Shown piece after piece: positions 35,790 to 44,412 of a stretch of DNA of 64,000 bases; within the stretch, counting starts at the first letter, position 1; each line of letters begins with the position of its first letter. The DNA lies in NCBI RefSeq assembly GCF_001279695.1, contig NZ_LGDD01000291.1, forward strand, positions 1-64,000, in the 5' to 3' direction. Origin of the DNA: Streptomyces sp. WM6378. GTDB lineage: Bacteria > Actinomycetota > Actinomycetes > Streptomycetales > Streptomycetaceae. The notes beneath the pieces are model-generated. The model saw only the letters and a program-made list of their open reading frames with translations. It made no database searches and was not told where the DNA came from. Made by a program: the position numbers and the translations under genes.

Positions 35790-38299
35790 CGGGTCGCTCC
35801 CAGGGTGAGGAGGGGCAGCTCGGGCTTGATCTGGTCGCGCTCTGGGACGAACCTGACCGACGGGTCGGGTGCGCCGGGCGCGTTCACGAAGGACACGAAA
35901 CGGGCGAGCCGCTCGGGGTCGTCGAGGGTCTCGGCCCACTCGTCGCGGTAGCCGGCCACGTGCGCCGCCATCAGGGCCTCCAGCTCGGCGCAGATGCCGA
36001 GCGAGTCGGTCACCACTACGTCCTTGACGTGGCTCAGGCCGCCCTCGATCCGCTCCAGCCAGACCGAGGTGCGCTCCAGGCGGTCGGCGGTGCGGATGTA
36101 GAACATCAGGAATCTGTCGATCAGACGGACAAGTTCGTCATCTGTCAGATCCTGCGCCAGCAGATCGGCGTGGCGGGGGCTGGCGCCGCCGTTGCCGCCG
36201 ACGTACAGGTTCCAGCCGTTGGCCGTGGCGATCACGCCGAAGTCCTTCGACTGGGCCTCGGCGCACTCGCGGGCGCAGCCGGACACCGCCGACTTCAGCT
36301 TGTGCGGCGAGCGCAGGCCCCGGTAGCGCAGCTCCAGGTCGATCGCCATCCGCACCGAGTCCTGCACCCCGTAGCGGCACCAGGTCTGCCCCACGCAGGA
36401 CTTGACCGTGCGCAGCGACTTCCCGTACGCGTGCCCCGACTCGAAGCCCGCGTCCACCAACCGGGTCCAGATGGAAGGGAGTTGATCGACGCGCGCGCCG
36501 AACAGGTCGATGCGCTGACCGCCGGTGATCTTCGTGTAGAGCCCGAAGTCCCGTGCCACCTCGCCGATCACGATGAGCTTGTCCGGGGTGATCTCGCCGC
36601 CCGGGATGCGCGGCACGATCGAATACGAGCCGTTGCGCTGCAAGTTGGCCAGGAAATGATCGTTGGTGTCCTGAAGCGCGGCCTGCTCGCCGTCCAGGAT
36701 GTGTCCGTTTCCGAGCCCGGCCAGGATCGAGGCGATCGCCGGCTTGCAGATCTCGCAGCCCTCGCCGCCTCGCGCCCGCGCGCGCCCGTGCCCGTCGAGG
36801 AGCTCGGTGAACGAGCCGATGCGCAGCGCCAGCGCGATCTCGTACAGCTCCTGGCGGGTCTGTGCGAAGCAGCCGCACAGGCCGCCGTCGCCGGACTTCG
36901 GGAGCAGCATGCCGATGGTCTTGACGCAACTGCCGCAGCCCGTACCGGCCTTGGTGCACTTCTTGACCTCGGGCAGCGAGGAGCACGCGGCGATCGCGCC
37001 CTTGGTCACGTTGTGGCAGGAGCAGATGACCGCGTCGTCCGGCAGCGCCTCCGGGCCCAGCGCGGCCGGCGCGCCGAGCCCGGCCGGCAGGACCAGCTGC
37101 TCGGGGGAGACCGGCGGCACGTGCCCGGTGAGCGGCCGCAGCATGCCGTACGCGTCGGCGTCGCCGACCAGGACTCCGCCGAGCAGCACGCCCTCGGGCG
37201 ACACGACCAGCTTCTTGTAGATCCCGGAACGCGAGTCCGAGTAGACGACGTCGAGGCAGCCGTCGGCCGTGCCGTGCGCGTCGCCGAACGACGCCACGTC
37301 GACGCCGAGCAGCTTCAGCTTCGTCGACAAGTCGGCCCCGGTGAAGGTGCGTCCGGAGGCGGCGGCGATCGCGTCGGCCGCCGTCTGGGCCATGTCGTAT
37401 CCGGGCGCGACCAGGCCGTACACGCGGCCGTCCGAGGCGAGCGCGCACTCGCCGATCGCGAACACCGAGGGGTCGCTGGTGCGGCACTGCTCGTCGACGA
37501 CGATGCCGCCGCGCTCGCCCACCGCGAGGCCGCAGTCGCGGGCCAGCTGGTCACGGGGGCGGACACCGGCGGAGAAGACCACCAGGTCGGTCGACAGATG
37601 AGAGCTGTCAGAAAGTGTCATTCCATTGACGTGGCCCTCGTCGCCGGCCGTGATCTCCCGCGTGCCGACACCCGTGTGCACGGTGAGGCCCATGTTCTCG
37701 ATGGTGCGAAGGAGTGCGGCGCCACCGCCCTCGTCGACCTGCACCGGCATCAGCCGGGGCGCGAACTCCACGATGTGCGTGGTCAGTCCGAGCCCGCGCA
37801 GCGCACCGGCCGCCTCCAGGCCGAGCAGCCCGCCGCCCACCACCGCGCCGGTCGTCGCGGTCTTCGCGTACTCCTCGATGGCGAGCAGGTCCTCGATCGT
37901 CCGGTAGACGAAGCAGCCGGGGGTGTCCTTGCCGGGGACCGGCGGCACGAACGGGTACGAGCCGGTGGCCAGGACGAGCGTGTCGTACGCGAAGGTCCGC
38001 CCCGAGCGCGCGGTGACCGTGCGCGCGGCCCGGTCGACCGACTCGGCGGGATCGTCCACGTACAGCTCTATCCCGTGCTGCCGCATGAAGTCGTCGGGCA
38101 CGAGGCTGAGTTCGTCAGGTGTCCTTCCCTCGAAGTACGAGGTGAGGTGGACGCGGTCGTAGGCGGGGCGGGGCTCCTCGCACAGCACGACCACCCGGGT
38201 CCGCCCGGTCGTCCCGCGCTCGGCGAGCGCCTCCAGGAAGCGCTGGCCGACCATGCCGTGGCCGACGACCACGATCGTGGAAAGGTGTTCGGTGGACAC
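35786..38299 (-). CDS. nirB: Nitrite reductase large subunit (NADH-dependent, sirohaem)
   Basis: An 837-residue assimilatory nitrite reductase. The N-terminal FAD/NAD(P)H part has VVVGHGMVGQRF and GGGLLGLEAAGAL. A BFD-like [2Fe-2S] domain follows (ICSCHNVTKG, then GTGCGSCVK). The C-terminal sulfite/nitrite reductase half has sirohaem-[4Fe-4S] cysteines (KSCVGQTWC and SGCARECAEAQSKDFG). GTG at 38299 has GGAGG 8 nt upstream and starts 1 nt after the stop of the FAD enzyme gene. Its sirohaem cofactor could be completed by the chelatase at 54741. Confidence 0.95.
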   Translation of the reverse strand: MSTEHLSTIVVVGHGMVGQRFLEALAERGTTGRTRVVVLCEEPRPAYDRVHLTSYFEGRTPDELSLVPDDFMRQHGIELYVDDPAESVDRAARTVTARSGRTFAYDTLVLATGSYPFVPPVPGKDTPGCFVYRTIEDLLAIEEYAKTATTGAVVGGGLLGLEAAGALRGLGLTTHIVEFAPRLMPVQVDEGGGAALLRTIENMGLTVHTGVGTREITAGDEGHVNGMTLSDSSHLSTDLVVFSAGVRPRDQLARDCGLAVGERGGIVVDEQCRTSDPSVFAIGECALASDGRVYGLVAPGYDMAQTAADAIAAASGRTFTGADLSTKLKLLGVDVASFGDAHGTADGCLDVVYSDSRSGIYKKLVVSPEGVLLGGVLVGDADAYGMLRPLTGHVPPVSPEQLVLPAGLGAPAALGPEALPDDAVICSCHNVTKGAIAACSSLPEVKKCTKAGTGCGSCVKTIGMLLPKSGDGGLCGCFAQTRQELYEIALALRIGSFTELLDGHGRARARGGEGCEICKPAIASILAGLGNGHILDGEQAALQDTNDHFLANLQRNGSYSIVPRIPGGEITPDKLIVIGEVARDFGLYTKITGGQRIDLFGARVDQLPSIWTRLVDAGFESGHAYGKSLRTVKSCVGQTWCRYGVQDSVRMAIDLELRYRGLRSPHKLKSAVSGCARECAEAQSKDFGVIATANGWNLYVGGNGGASPRHADLLAQDLTDDELVRLIDRFLMFYIRTADRLERTSVWLERIEGGLSHVKDVVVTDSLGICAELEALMAAHVAGYRDEWAETLDDPERLARFVSFVNAPGAPDPSVRFVPERDQIKPELPLLTLGATR

Positions 38300-38300
38300 G

Positions 38301-39473
38301 TCAGGAACCTCCGTCGTGGGTGAGCAGGTGGAGCAGGGGCGCGTCCGGTACGGGCTCGTCGCCCTCCCAGGTCCGGGCGAGCGCCCCGACCGCCCCGAGA
38401 TCGCCGAGGAGCACGCCCCCGACCAGGCGGTCGCCGCGCACGACGACCTTGCGGTAGGCACCCCGGGTCGCGTCCGCGAGGTGAGCCACGTCGTCGCCGG
38501 GGCGGGGCGTGGGCTCGCCGAACGCGGCGAGGTCCAGAGGGCGCGGACCACCGAGCGTGAGCCGGGTCAGACCGCGCGTCCCGGAGTAGGAGCCGCGCCC
38601 GGTGGCCAGCAACGCGCCCAGCGCGTCGGCCTGTTCGAGCGCCGGTCCCGCGAGCCCGTACACCGTGCCGCGATGCTCGGCGCAGTCGCCGACGGCATGG
38701 ATGTACGGGTCCGAGGTGCGCAGCTCGTCGTCGACGACCACGCCCTGGCGCACGTCGAGCCCGGCGGCTAGCGCGAGGCCGGTCCGGGGGCGGACCCCGG
38801 TGGCGAGAACGACGAGTTCGGCGCCGAGGACGAATCCGTCGGCGAGCTCGACGTCGGTGCCGGCAGGACCGGTGAGACCGCGCACCCGGCACTCGGTGTG
38901 CACTTCCACACCGAGGTGTTCGAGATGGGTGCGGACCAACGCCGAGGCAGCGACGTCCAGCTGACGCTCCATCACGCGCTCGCCCTGCTGGGCGAGGACG
39001 ACCTGGGCGCCGCACTCGGCGAGCGCCCGCGCGGCCATCACACCGAGCAGCCCGCCCCCGATGACCACCGCCCGGGTCCCCTCGCGGGCCCTCTCGCGCA
39101 GGGCGAGCGCGTCGTCGAGGGTGCGGAAGGGGTGGACGCCGTCGGGGAGTCGGCCCTCGCGCAGGCCCCTGAGCGGCGGCAGCACCGGGTTCGACCCGGT
39201 CGCGAGCACGAGGCGCCCGTACGGGACGGCCCCGGCGTCGTCGCAGTGCACCACGCGGGCCGCGCGGTCGATCCGCACCGCCCGCACGCCGCGCCGCACC
39301 GGTACGGGGGGCAGCGATATCACCTCGGGCCCGTACCGCCCGGCGACCACCTCCGCGAGGAGCACCCGGTTGTACGGTGCGTGGGTCTCCTCGCCGATGA
39401 CGGTCACCGGGACATGCCGGGCCAGGCGGGCACCCGCTGTGCCGCCGCCGATCACCACGATGTCCGTACTCAT
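38301..39473 (-). CDS. FAD-dependent oxidoreductase of the nitrite reductase operon
   Basis: A 390-residue pyridine nucleotide-disulfide oxidoreductase. FAD motif VVIGGGTAGARLA lies at the start, LVLATGSNPVLPP in the middle, NAD(P) motif VVIGGGLLGVMAARAL near 140, and TSDPYIHAVGDCAEH near 280 closes the FAD site. It resembles the flavin half of NirB and NasB-type nitrate reductase electron donors. It is the first gene of the operon with nirB and nirD, so an electron-transfer role in nitrate or nitrite reduction is likely but not proved. Confidence 0.88.
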   Translation of the reverse strand: MSTDIVVIGGGTAGARLARHVPVTVIGEETHAPYNRVLLAEVVAGRYGPEVISLPPVPVRRGVRAVRIDRAARVVHCDDAGAVPYGRLVLATGSNPVLPPLRGLREGRLPDGVHPFRTLDDALALRERAREGTRAVVIGGGLLGVMAARALAECGAQVVLAQQGERVMERQLDVAASALVRTHLEHLGVEVHTECRVRGLTGPAGTDVELADGFVLGAELVVLATGVRPRTGLALAAGLDVRQGVVVDDELRTSDPYIHAVGDCAEHRGTVYGLAGPALEQADALGALLATGRGSYSGTRGLTRLTLGGPRPLDLAAFGEPTPRPGDDVAHLADATRGAYRKVVVRGDRLVGGVLLGDLGAVGALARTWEGDEPVPDAPLLHLLTHDGGS

Positions 39474-39699
39474 GTGCCCAGCGTGCGCGGCGGCTGTTAC
39501 CCGTCCGCATCCCGCCGATTTCCACGGCGGAACCTTGAGCTCAGCGGAGCGGGGGGTGGGATGTGAGGGGAGCGGAGCGAGGGGAGCCGATGCTCCAGCC
39601 CGTCGGGCAGGGGCAGGGGCAGGGGGTGGGGTAAACCGAACCATGAAGTTCCGTGCTGGCACGATCGAATCGGGGGACCGGGGGCGGGAGCCTTGACGC

Positions 39700-40389
39700 A
39701 TGGACCTCGCGCAGCGGCATTCCGCACCCGCACCTGTACGCACACCTGCACAGGCACCCACACCGCCCCGCCCCGTCGCGGGCCCGGCCGTCACCGACCA
39801 GCACGCCACGCACCGTGCGGCTCCCCGCCTCGGCTGGAAGGGCATCCTGCGGGAGCCGTTCCGGGCCGGGACGTGGCTGCGGCTCGCCTATCTCCTGCTG
39901 GCCCTGCCCGTCGGCATCCTGTGCGTCCCGACAGCCCTGGTGGGCGGCCCGGCGGGCCGGATCCAGCGCGGGCTCGCCCGCAGGCTCCTGGGCGTGGAGG
40001 TGCCCGACCCCGGGCGCACGGGCCCGCTCGCCCTGGCCCACGCCGTGATCAGCCTGCCGCTCAACCTGATAGCGCTCACCGTGTCGGGCTACTTCTGGAC
40101 GGTCGTCGTCATGAACCTGGCCTACCCGCTGCGGCCCGGGGGCGACCCGAGCGACGCGTGGGGCGGCCCCACCATGGCCGGCGCGTGGGCGGTGCACGGC
40201 ATAGGCGGCGGATTGCCCTTCCTGCTCATCACACCCTGGGTGATGAAGGGCTTCACCGCACTCCAGGCCCGCCTGGTCAAGGGCTTCCTCGGCGCCGACC
40301 GCACCGGGCTGCTCAGGACCACCGGGATCGCCCTCGCCGTCGCTGCGATCTGCGCCATCCTGTCCATACCAGTGATCCACCAGCTCTGA
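39700..40389 (+). CDS. Membrane protein resembling a kinase sensor domain
   Basis: A 229-residue protein with a Pro/Ala-rich, disordered-looking start (1-45) and about four hydrophobic segments. Two blocks, LREPFRAGTWLRLAYLLLALPVGIL and RIQRGLARRLLGVEVPDP, mirror the next gene's sensor half (EFPYRRDRLGPIGRSALC, LQRALAKRLLGLEIDPP). So this looks like a free-standing copy of the kinase's putative sensor domain. ATG at 39700 follows GGGAG; the kinase gene starts 25 nt downstream. Confidence 0.78.
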   Translation: MDLAQRHSAPAPVRTPAQAPTPPRPVAGPAVTDQHATHRAAPRLGWKGILREPFRAGTWLRLAYLLLALPVGILCVPTALVGGPAGRIQRGLARRLLGVEVPDPGRTGPLALAHAVISLPLNLIALTVSGYFWTVVVMNLAYPLRPGGDPSDAWGGPTMAGAWAVHGIGGGLPFLLITPWVMKGFTALQARLVKGFLGADRTGLLRTTGIALAVAAICAILSIPVIHQL

Positions 40390-40413
40390 TCGGCGGCTCT
40401 AGGGTTGTTCCCC

Positions 40414-41712
40414 ATGCACCGCCTGCGCTTTCCGGGCTCCTTGGAGTTCCCCTACCGGCGAGACCGACTCGGCCCGATCGGCCGCTCCGCGCTCTGCTCG
40501 CTCATCGCGCTGCCGCTCGCCCTGACCGGCCTGGCCCTGGTCGCCGCGGTCCTGCTGATCGGCGCGGTGCTGTCGTGGACGGCGTTGGGGCTCTGGCTCA
40601 TCGCCGCCGCCATCCGCGCGGCCCTGGCCCTCGGAGATCTCCAACGGGCCCTGGCCAAACGGCTGTTGGGGCTTGAGATCGACCCGCCGGTACGGGCGGA
40701 GACGAGCGGCGTCTTCGACTGGCGGCGCGCTGTGCTCGGCGGCCGACACGGATGGCGGGCGGTGGGCTGCGCCCTGGCGGCCCCGCTCACGGCCCTGCTG
40801 GCCCTGGGCTCCGTATACATCGGCTTTGTGCACGGGGTGCTCTTGACCCTGTACCCGGTGCTCAAGCGCTGGAACTACTTCACGATCCGGGAGCCCGACG
40901 GTTCCGTACGGCACGTGGGAATGGAGGTGGGCGGAGTGGAGCTCGACAGCTGGCCCCGGTGGCTGCTGCCCTTCGCCGTCGGCCTGCTGCTCCTGTACGC
41001 GGCACCCTGGCTGGTCCGCCATGCCCTCGCCCCGCACCGGCTGCTGCTCACCGCGCTGCTCGGGCCGGACCGGGCGGACCAGCGCATCCGCACCCTGGAG
41101 GAGACCCGCGCCCAGGCCGTCGACGACGCGGCCGCCACCCTGCGCCGGATCGAGCGCGACCTCCACGACGGCACCCAGGCCCGCCTGGTGGGCCTGGGCA
41201 TGCACCTCACGATGATCCGCGAACTGGTGGCGGGCGGCGCCGGGCAGGACCGCATCCTGAGAGTCGTCGAGACCGCGCAGGGCAACGCCAAGCAGGCTGT
41301 CGCCGACCTGCGCCATCTGGTCAAGGGCATCCACCCGCCCGTGCTCGACCAAGGACTGGACGCCGCCCTTGCCACCCTCGCCGCCGACAGCGCCCTGCCC
41401 GTCCGAGTGAGCTGCGGAATCGAGGGCAGACCGAGCCCGGCCGTCGAATCCATCGCCTACTTCTGCACGGCGGAACTGCTGGCCAACGCGGCCAAGCACA
41501 GCGGGGCTTCGGAGGTGACGGTCACGGTGCACGGCGCGGCGAAGATCCTGCTGCTCACCGTCGAGGACAACGGGCGCGGGGGAGCGGTGGTCGGCGCGGG
41601 CAGCGGACTGGCCGGCCTGCGGGCCCGGGTCCGTACCGTCGACGGCTCCCTGACCTGCGACAGCCCACCCGGAGGGCCTACGGTGGTGAGCGTGCTGCTG
41701 CCTTTCAGATGA
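40414..41712 (+). CDS. Sensor histidine kinase, NarL/LuxR-type system
   Basis: A 432-residue kinase. The putative membrane sensor domain has four hydrophobic segments, HisKA_3 has ERDLHDGTQARLVGLGMHL with phosphoacceptor His251, and HATPase_c has CTAELLANAAKHS and DNGRGGA. ATG at 40414 lies 8 nt after TAGGGT, with no Shine-Dalgarno. The paralogous kinase at 12248 has the same order of domains. The response regulator follows after an 88-nt spacer containing three 16-bp repeats. Confidence 0.9.
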   Translation: MHRLRFPGSLEFPYRRDRLGPIGRSALCSLIALPLALTGLALVAAVLLIGAVLSWTALGLWLIAAAIRAALALGDLQRALAKRLLGLEIDPPVRAETSGVFDWRRAVLGGRHGWRAVGCALAAPLTALLALGSVYIGFVHGVLLTLYPVLKRWNYFTIREPDGSVRHVGMEVGGVELDSWPRWLLPFAVGLLLLYAAPWLVRHALAPHRLLLTALLGPDRADQRIRTLEETRAQAVDDAAATLRRIERDLHDGTQARLVGLGMHLTMIRELVAGGAGQDRILRVVETAQGNAKQAVADLRHLVKGIHPPVLDQGLDAALATLAADSALPVRVSCGIEGRPSPAVESIAYFCTAELLANAAKHSGASEVTVTVHGAAKILLLTVEDNGRGGAVVGAGSGLAGLRARVRTVDGSLTCDSPPGGPTVVSVLLPFR

Positions 41713-41740
41713 ACGGCGGTCTCTGTCGAGTGCGGGCCTT

Positions 41741-41788
41741 TGAACACCGAGAACTCTGAACACCGAGAACTCTGAACACCGAGAACAG
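41741..41788 (+). repeat. Three tandem 16-bp repeats between kinase and regulator
   Basis: TGAACACCGAGAACTC occurs at 41741-41756 and 41757-41772, and as TGAACACCGAGAACAG at 41773-41788. The spacer lies just before the response regulator start at 41801. Confidence 0.9.
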
Positions 41789-41800
41789 GGCGGGTCATTC

Positions 41801-42454
41801 ATGCGGGTCGTCATCGCCGAGGACTCCTCGATCCTGCGCGACGGGCTCGTCCAGCTCCTGGAGATGCGCGGGGTGGAGGTGGCGGCCGCCGTGGGGGACG
41901 CGCAAGCGCTGCTGGCCGCGGTCGCCGAACACCGGCCGGACGCGGCGGTGGTGGACATCCGGCTGCCGCCGACACAGACCGACGAGGGGCTGCGGGCAGC
42001 CGTGCAGATCCGCCGGACGGCGCCGGGCACCGGGGTGCTGATCTTCTCGCAGTACGTGGAGACCAAGTACGCGGCGCAGCTCATCGGGGACGGCGGGGCG
42101 GGGGTGGGCTATCTGCTCAAGGAACGGGTCGTGGACATCGGGGAGTTCGTGAACGCCCTGGAGCGGGTGGCGGCGGGTGGCACCGCACTCGACCCGGAGG
42201 TGGTGGCCCAGCTGTTCGGGGCGAGCCGGCGGGCCGCCGCGCTCGACGCGCTCACCCCGCGCGAGCGGGAAGTGCTCGGGCTGATGGCGGAGGGCCGCAC
42301 CAACCAGGCCATCGCCGGGTCGTTCGGGGTGTCGGAGCGGGCAGTGGAGAAACACATCGCGAACATCTTCGCCAAGCTGGACCTGCCGCCCTCCGAATCG
42401 GGCCACCGCCGGGTGCTCGCCGTACTGCGTTACCTGGACCGGCAAGGCAGCTGA
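41801..42454 (+). CDS. Response regulator, NarL/FixJ family
   Basis: A 217-residue regulator with receiver acidic residues E7/D8, phosphoacceptor D52 in AAVVDIRLPP and Lys in YLLKERV. The LuxR-type HTH is at about 150-205 (LTPREREVLGLMAEGRTNQAIAGSFGVSERAVEKHIANIFAKLDL). It is clearly paralogous to the regulator at 13483. Weak upstream pairing (AGGGCGGG about 10 nt before ATG). It probably pairs with the kinase at 40414; the targets may include the adjacent oxidoreductase gene. Confidence 0.93.
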   Translation: MRVVIAEDSSILRDGLVQLLEMRGVEVAAAVGDAQALLAAVAEHRPDAAVVDIRLPPTQTDEGLRAAVQIRRTAPGTGVLIFSQYVETKYAAQLIGDGGAGVGYLLKERVVDIGEFVNALERVAAGGTALDPEVVAQLFGASRRAAALDALTPREREVLGLMAEGRTNQAIAGSFGVSERAVEKHIANIFAKLDLPPSESGHRRVLAVLRYLDRQGS

Positions 42455-42587
42455 AGGCGGTCGGCGCCCGGGTCGGGGCAGGGCCGGCTTAATCGGCGGT
42501 CAGCCCACCCTCAAGGGCGCCTTAAGGATCCCGGATCCGCCTCTGACCAGGGCCTTTCGTGAGTCGCTCCGACCTAGGCTGCCGGGC

Positions 42588-44096
42588 GTGACGATCGAGG
42601 CCACCGACCCGCGGCTTGCCGCGTACCCAGCCCTGTCCGCCTATCTCGCCCACCAGTCTCATCAGTCGTATCAGTCCCAACAGCGGCCTCAAGTAGGCGA
42701 GTTGGGCCCCAAGCGGCCGGGTCTGGACGCCGCCGGCCCGGCTACTGCCGAGGAGCGGGCCGCGGCGCCCGTACCCGACGACGTGCGGGCGCTGCGCATC
42801 CGGCCGAAGGTCATGCGGCGGGGGATCGTCGGTGGGGCCGGGGGCGTGGGTCTGCTGTGGGGTGCGCAGGCGGCACCGTCCGCGCGCCTGGACGCGCTGT
42901 TCGGGAGCGGGGCCCACCTGTCGGGGCTGCTCGCGGGCTACGGAATCCTGGTGATGCTGCTGCTCATGGCCCGGGTCCCCGCCGTCGAGCACGGCGTGGG
43001 CGCCGACCGGCTCGCCCGCTGGCACGCGCTGGGCGGGCGCTACGTACTGAGCCTCGTCGGCGCGCACATGGTGCTCGCGCTGTGCGGATATGCCGCCCAC
43101 ACCGGCACCGATCTGCTGACTTCGGCCGCCCAACTGCTCGGCTACGTCGGGATCCTGGCGGCCGCGCTGGGGACGTTCGCGCTGGTGGTGGCCGGAGTCA
43201 GCTCGGTGCGGGCCGCTCGGGCGCGGATGTCGCAGGAGACCTGGCGTGCCCTGCACTTCCTCACCTACCTCGGGGCCGCGCTCGCCTTCGCCCACCAACT
43301 GGTCGGCCCCGACGTGTCAGGCAGCCCGCTCACCGTGTGGGTCTGGGCGATGCTGCACGCCACCGTCGCCGTGCTGATCGTCTGGTACCGGGGCGTCGTC
43401 CCCGTACGGCAGGCGCTGCGGCACGCACTCCGCGTCGCCGAGGTGCGTGACGAGAGCCCGGACGTCGTCTCCGTCGTGATGCGCGGCACCGGGCTCGACG
43501 CGCTGCGCGCCGAACCAGGGCAGTTCCTGCGCTGGCGGTTCGTGCAACGCAGGCTGTGGCACACTTCGCTGCCGTTCTCGCTGTCCGCGCCGGTCAGGGA
43601 CGACACCGTACGCATCACCGTCAAGGCGCTCGGTGTCCACAGCCGGCGGATACGGCGGCTGCGGCCGGGCACCCGGGTCCTGGCCACCGGACCGTTCGGC
43701 GCGATGACCGCGCACCGCCGCACCCGCCGCAAAGTGCTGCTCCTGGCCGGCGGGGTCGGGATCACGCCCATGCGGGTCCTCTTCGAGACGCTGCCCGCCG
43801 CACCCGGCGACCTCACCCTGCTGTACCGGGCGAGCAACGCCGCCCAGTTGGTGCTGCGCGACGAACTGGAGGCCATCGCCGCCCAGCGAGGGGCCGCGCT
43901 GCACTACCTCCTCGGCCCGTCCGACGCGTCGTTCGACCCGCTCGCGCCGCAGGCCCTGTGCAACATCGTCCCCGGCCTCGCCGAGCACGACGTCTACCTG
44001 TGCGGCCCCGGCCCGATGGCGGAGGCGGCGACCGCCTCGCTCATCAGGGCGGGGGTGCCCGAACAGCACATCCACACCGAGCAGTTCAGCTTCTGA
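42588..44096 (+). CDS. Ferric-reductase-like flavohaem oxidoreductase
   Basis: A 502-residue protein. The N-terminus has a Gln/Ser/His run (HQSHQSYQSQQ). Six helices follow (about 75-270) in a ferric-reductase-like domain with candidate haem histidines in LARWHALGG, SLVGAHM, ALHFLT and AFAHQLVG. The C-terminal half is a ferredoxin reductase-type FAD/NAD domain: RAEPGQFLRWRF, PFSLSAP, GGVGITPMRVL and CGPGPMAEA. It likely moves electrons from NAD(P)H across the membrane. GTG at 42588 lies 7 nt after TAGGCT. It stands alone, with a small protein and a TSUP gene following. Confidence 0.9.
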   Translation: MTIEATDPRLAAYPALSAYLAHQSHQSYQSQQRPQVGELGPKRPGLDAAGPATAEERAAAPVPDDVRALRIRPKVMRRGIVGGAGGVGLLWGAQAAPSARLDALFGSGAHLSGLLAGYGILVMLLLMARVPAVEHGVGADRLARWHALGGRYVLSLVGAHMVLALCGYAAHTGTDLLTSAAQLLGYVGILAAALGTFALVVAGVSSVRAARARMSQETWRALHFLTYLGAALAFAHQLVGPDVSGSPLTVWVWAMLHATVAVLIVWYRGVVPVRQALRHALRVAEVRDESPDVVSVVMRGTGLDALRAEPGQFLRWRFVQRRLWHTSLPFSLSAPVRDDTVRITVKALGVHSRRIRRLRPGTRVLATGPFGAMTAHRRTRRKVLLLAGGVGITPMRVLFETLPAAPGDLTLLYRASNAAQLVLRDELEAIAAQRGAALHYLLGPSDASFDPLAPQALCNIVPGLAEHDVYLCGPGPMAEAATASLIRAGVPEQHIHTEQFSF

Positions 44097-44180
44097 ACCC
44101 CGCCGACCGACGCCCGCGGAACCACGCCCTCCGGCCGAACCGGCCGACCGAACACCGCCGAACCGAGGAATCGCAGAGCC

Positions 44181-44375
44181 ATGGCCCGTCACCGCAAGTG
44201 CGCCGCCCCCGTCCCCCTCGACCGCGCCCGGCGCCGGCTCGCGGCCGGGCTCACCGCCACCAGCGCCCTCGCCGCCACCTTCCTGGCCGTCGCCGTCACC
44301 CCGGCCGCGCCGCCCGCCCCCGACCGGACCCCGGCGGCCACAAGCTCAGATCTGGCTCAGGCATCCGGAAAGTAA
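44181..44375 (+). CDS. Small exported protein, possibly a remnant
   Basis: A 64-residue frame with a basic N-terminus, one hydrophobic segment (about 20-42) and a Pro/Ala/Ser tail that ends LAQASGK. In other Streptomyces the comparable flavohaem gene is often followed by an FMN-binding protein whose start looks like this; the FMN domain is absent here. It may be a truncated relative or a small membrane protein in its own right. A weak GAGG is upstream. Confidence 0.45.
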   Translation: MARHRKCAAPVPLDRARRRLAAGLTATSALAATFLAVAVTPAAPPAPDRTPAATSSDLAQASGK

Positions 44376-44412
44376 TAGACGAACCAGCCGATCGCTCCTT
44401 AAGGTCGCGATC

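Noticed and set aside
36138..37487. 449-codon minus-strand frame inside nirB
   Set aside because: It is an out-of-frame Arg-rich shadow of nirB.
39490..39530. GlnR box upstream of the nitrite operon
   Set aside because: One GTTAC (39496-39500) is present but the expected second half does not match, so it is not listed as a feature.
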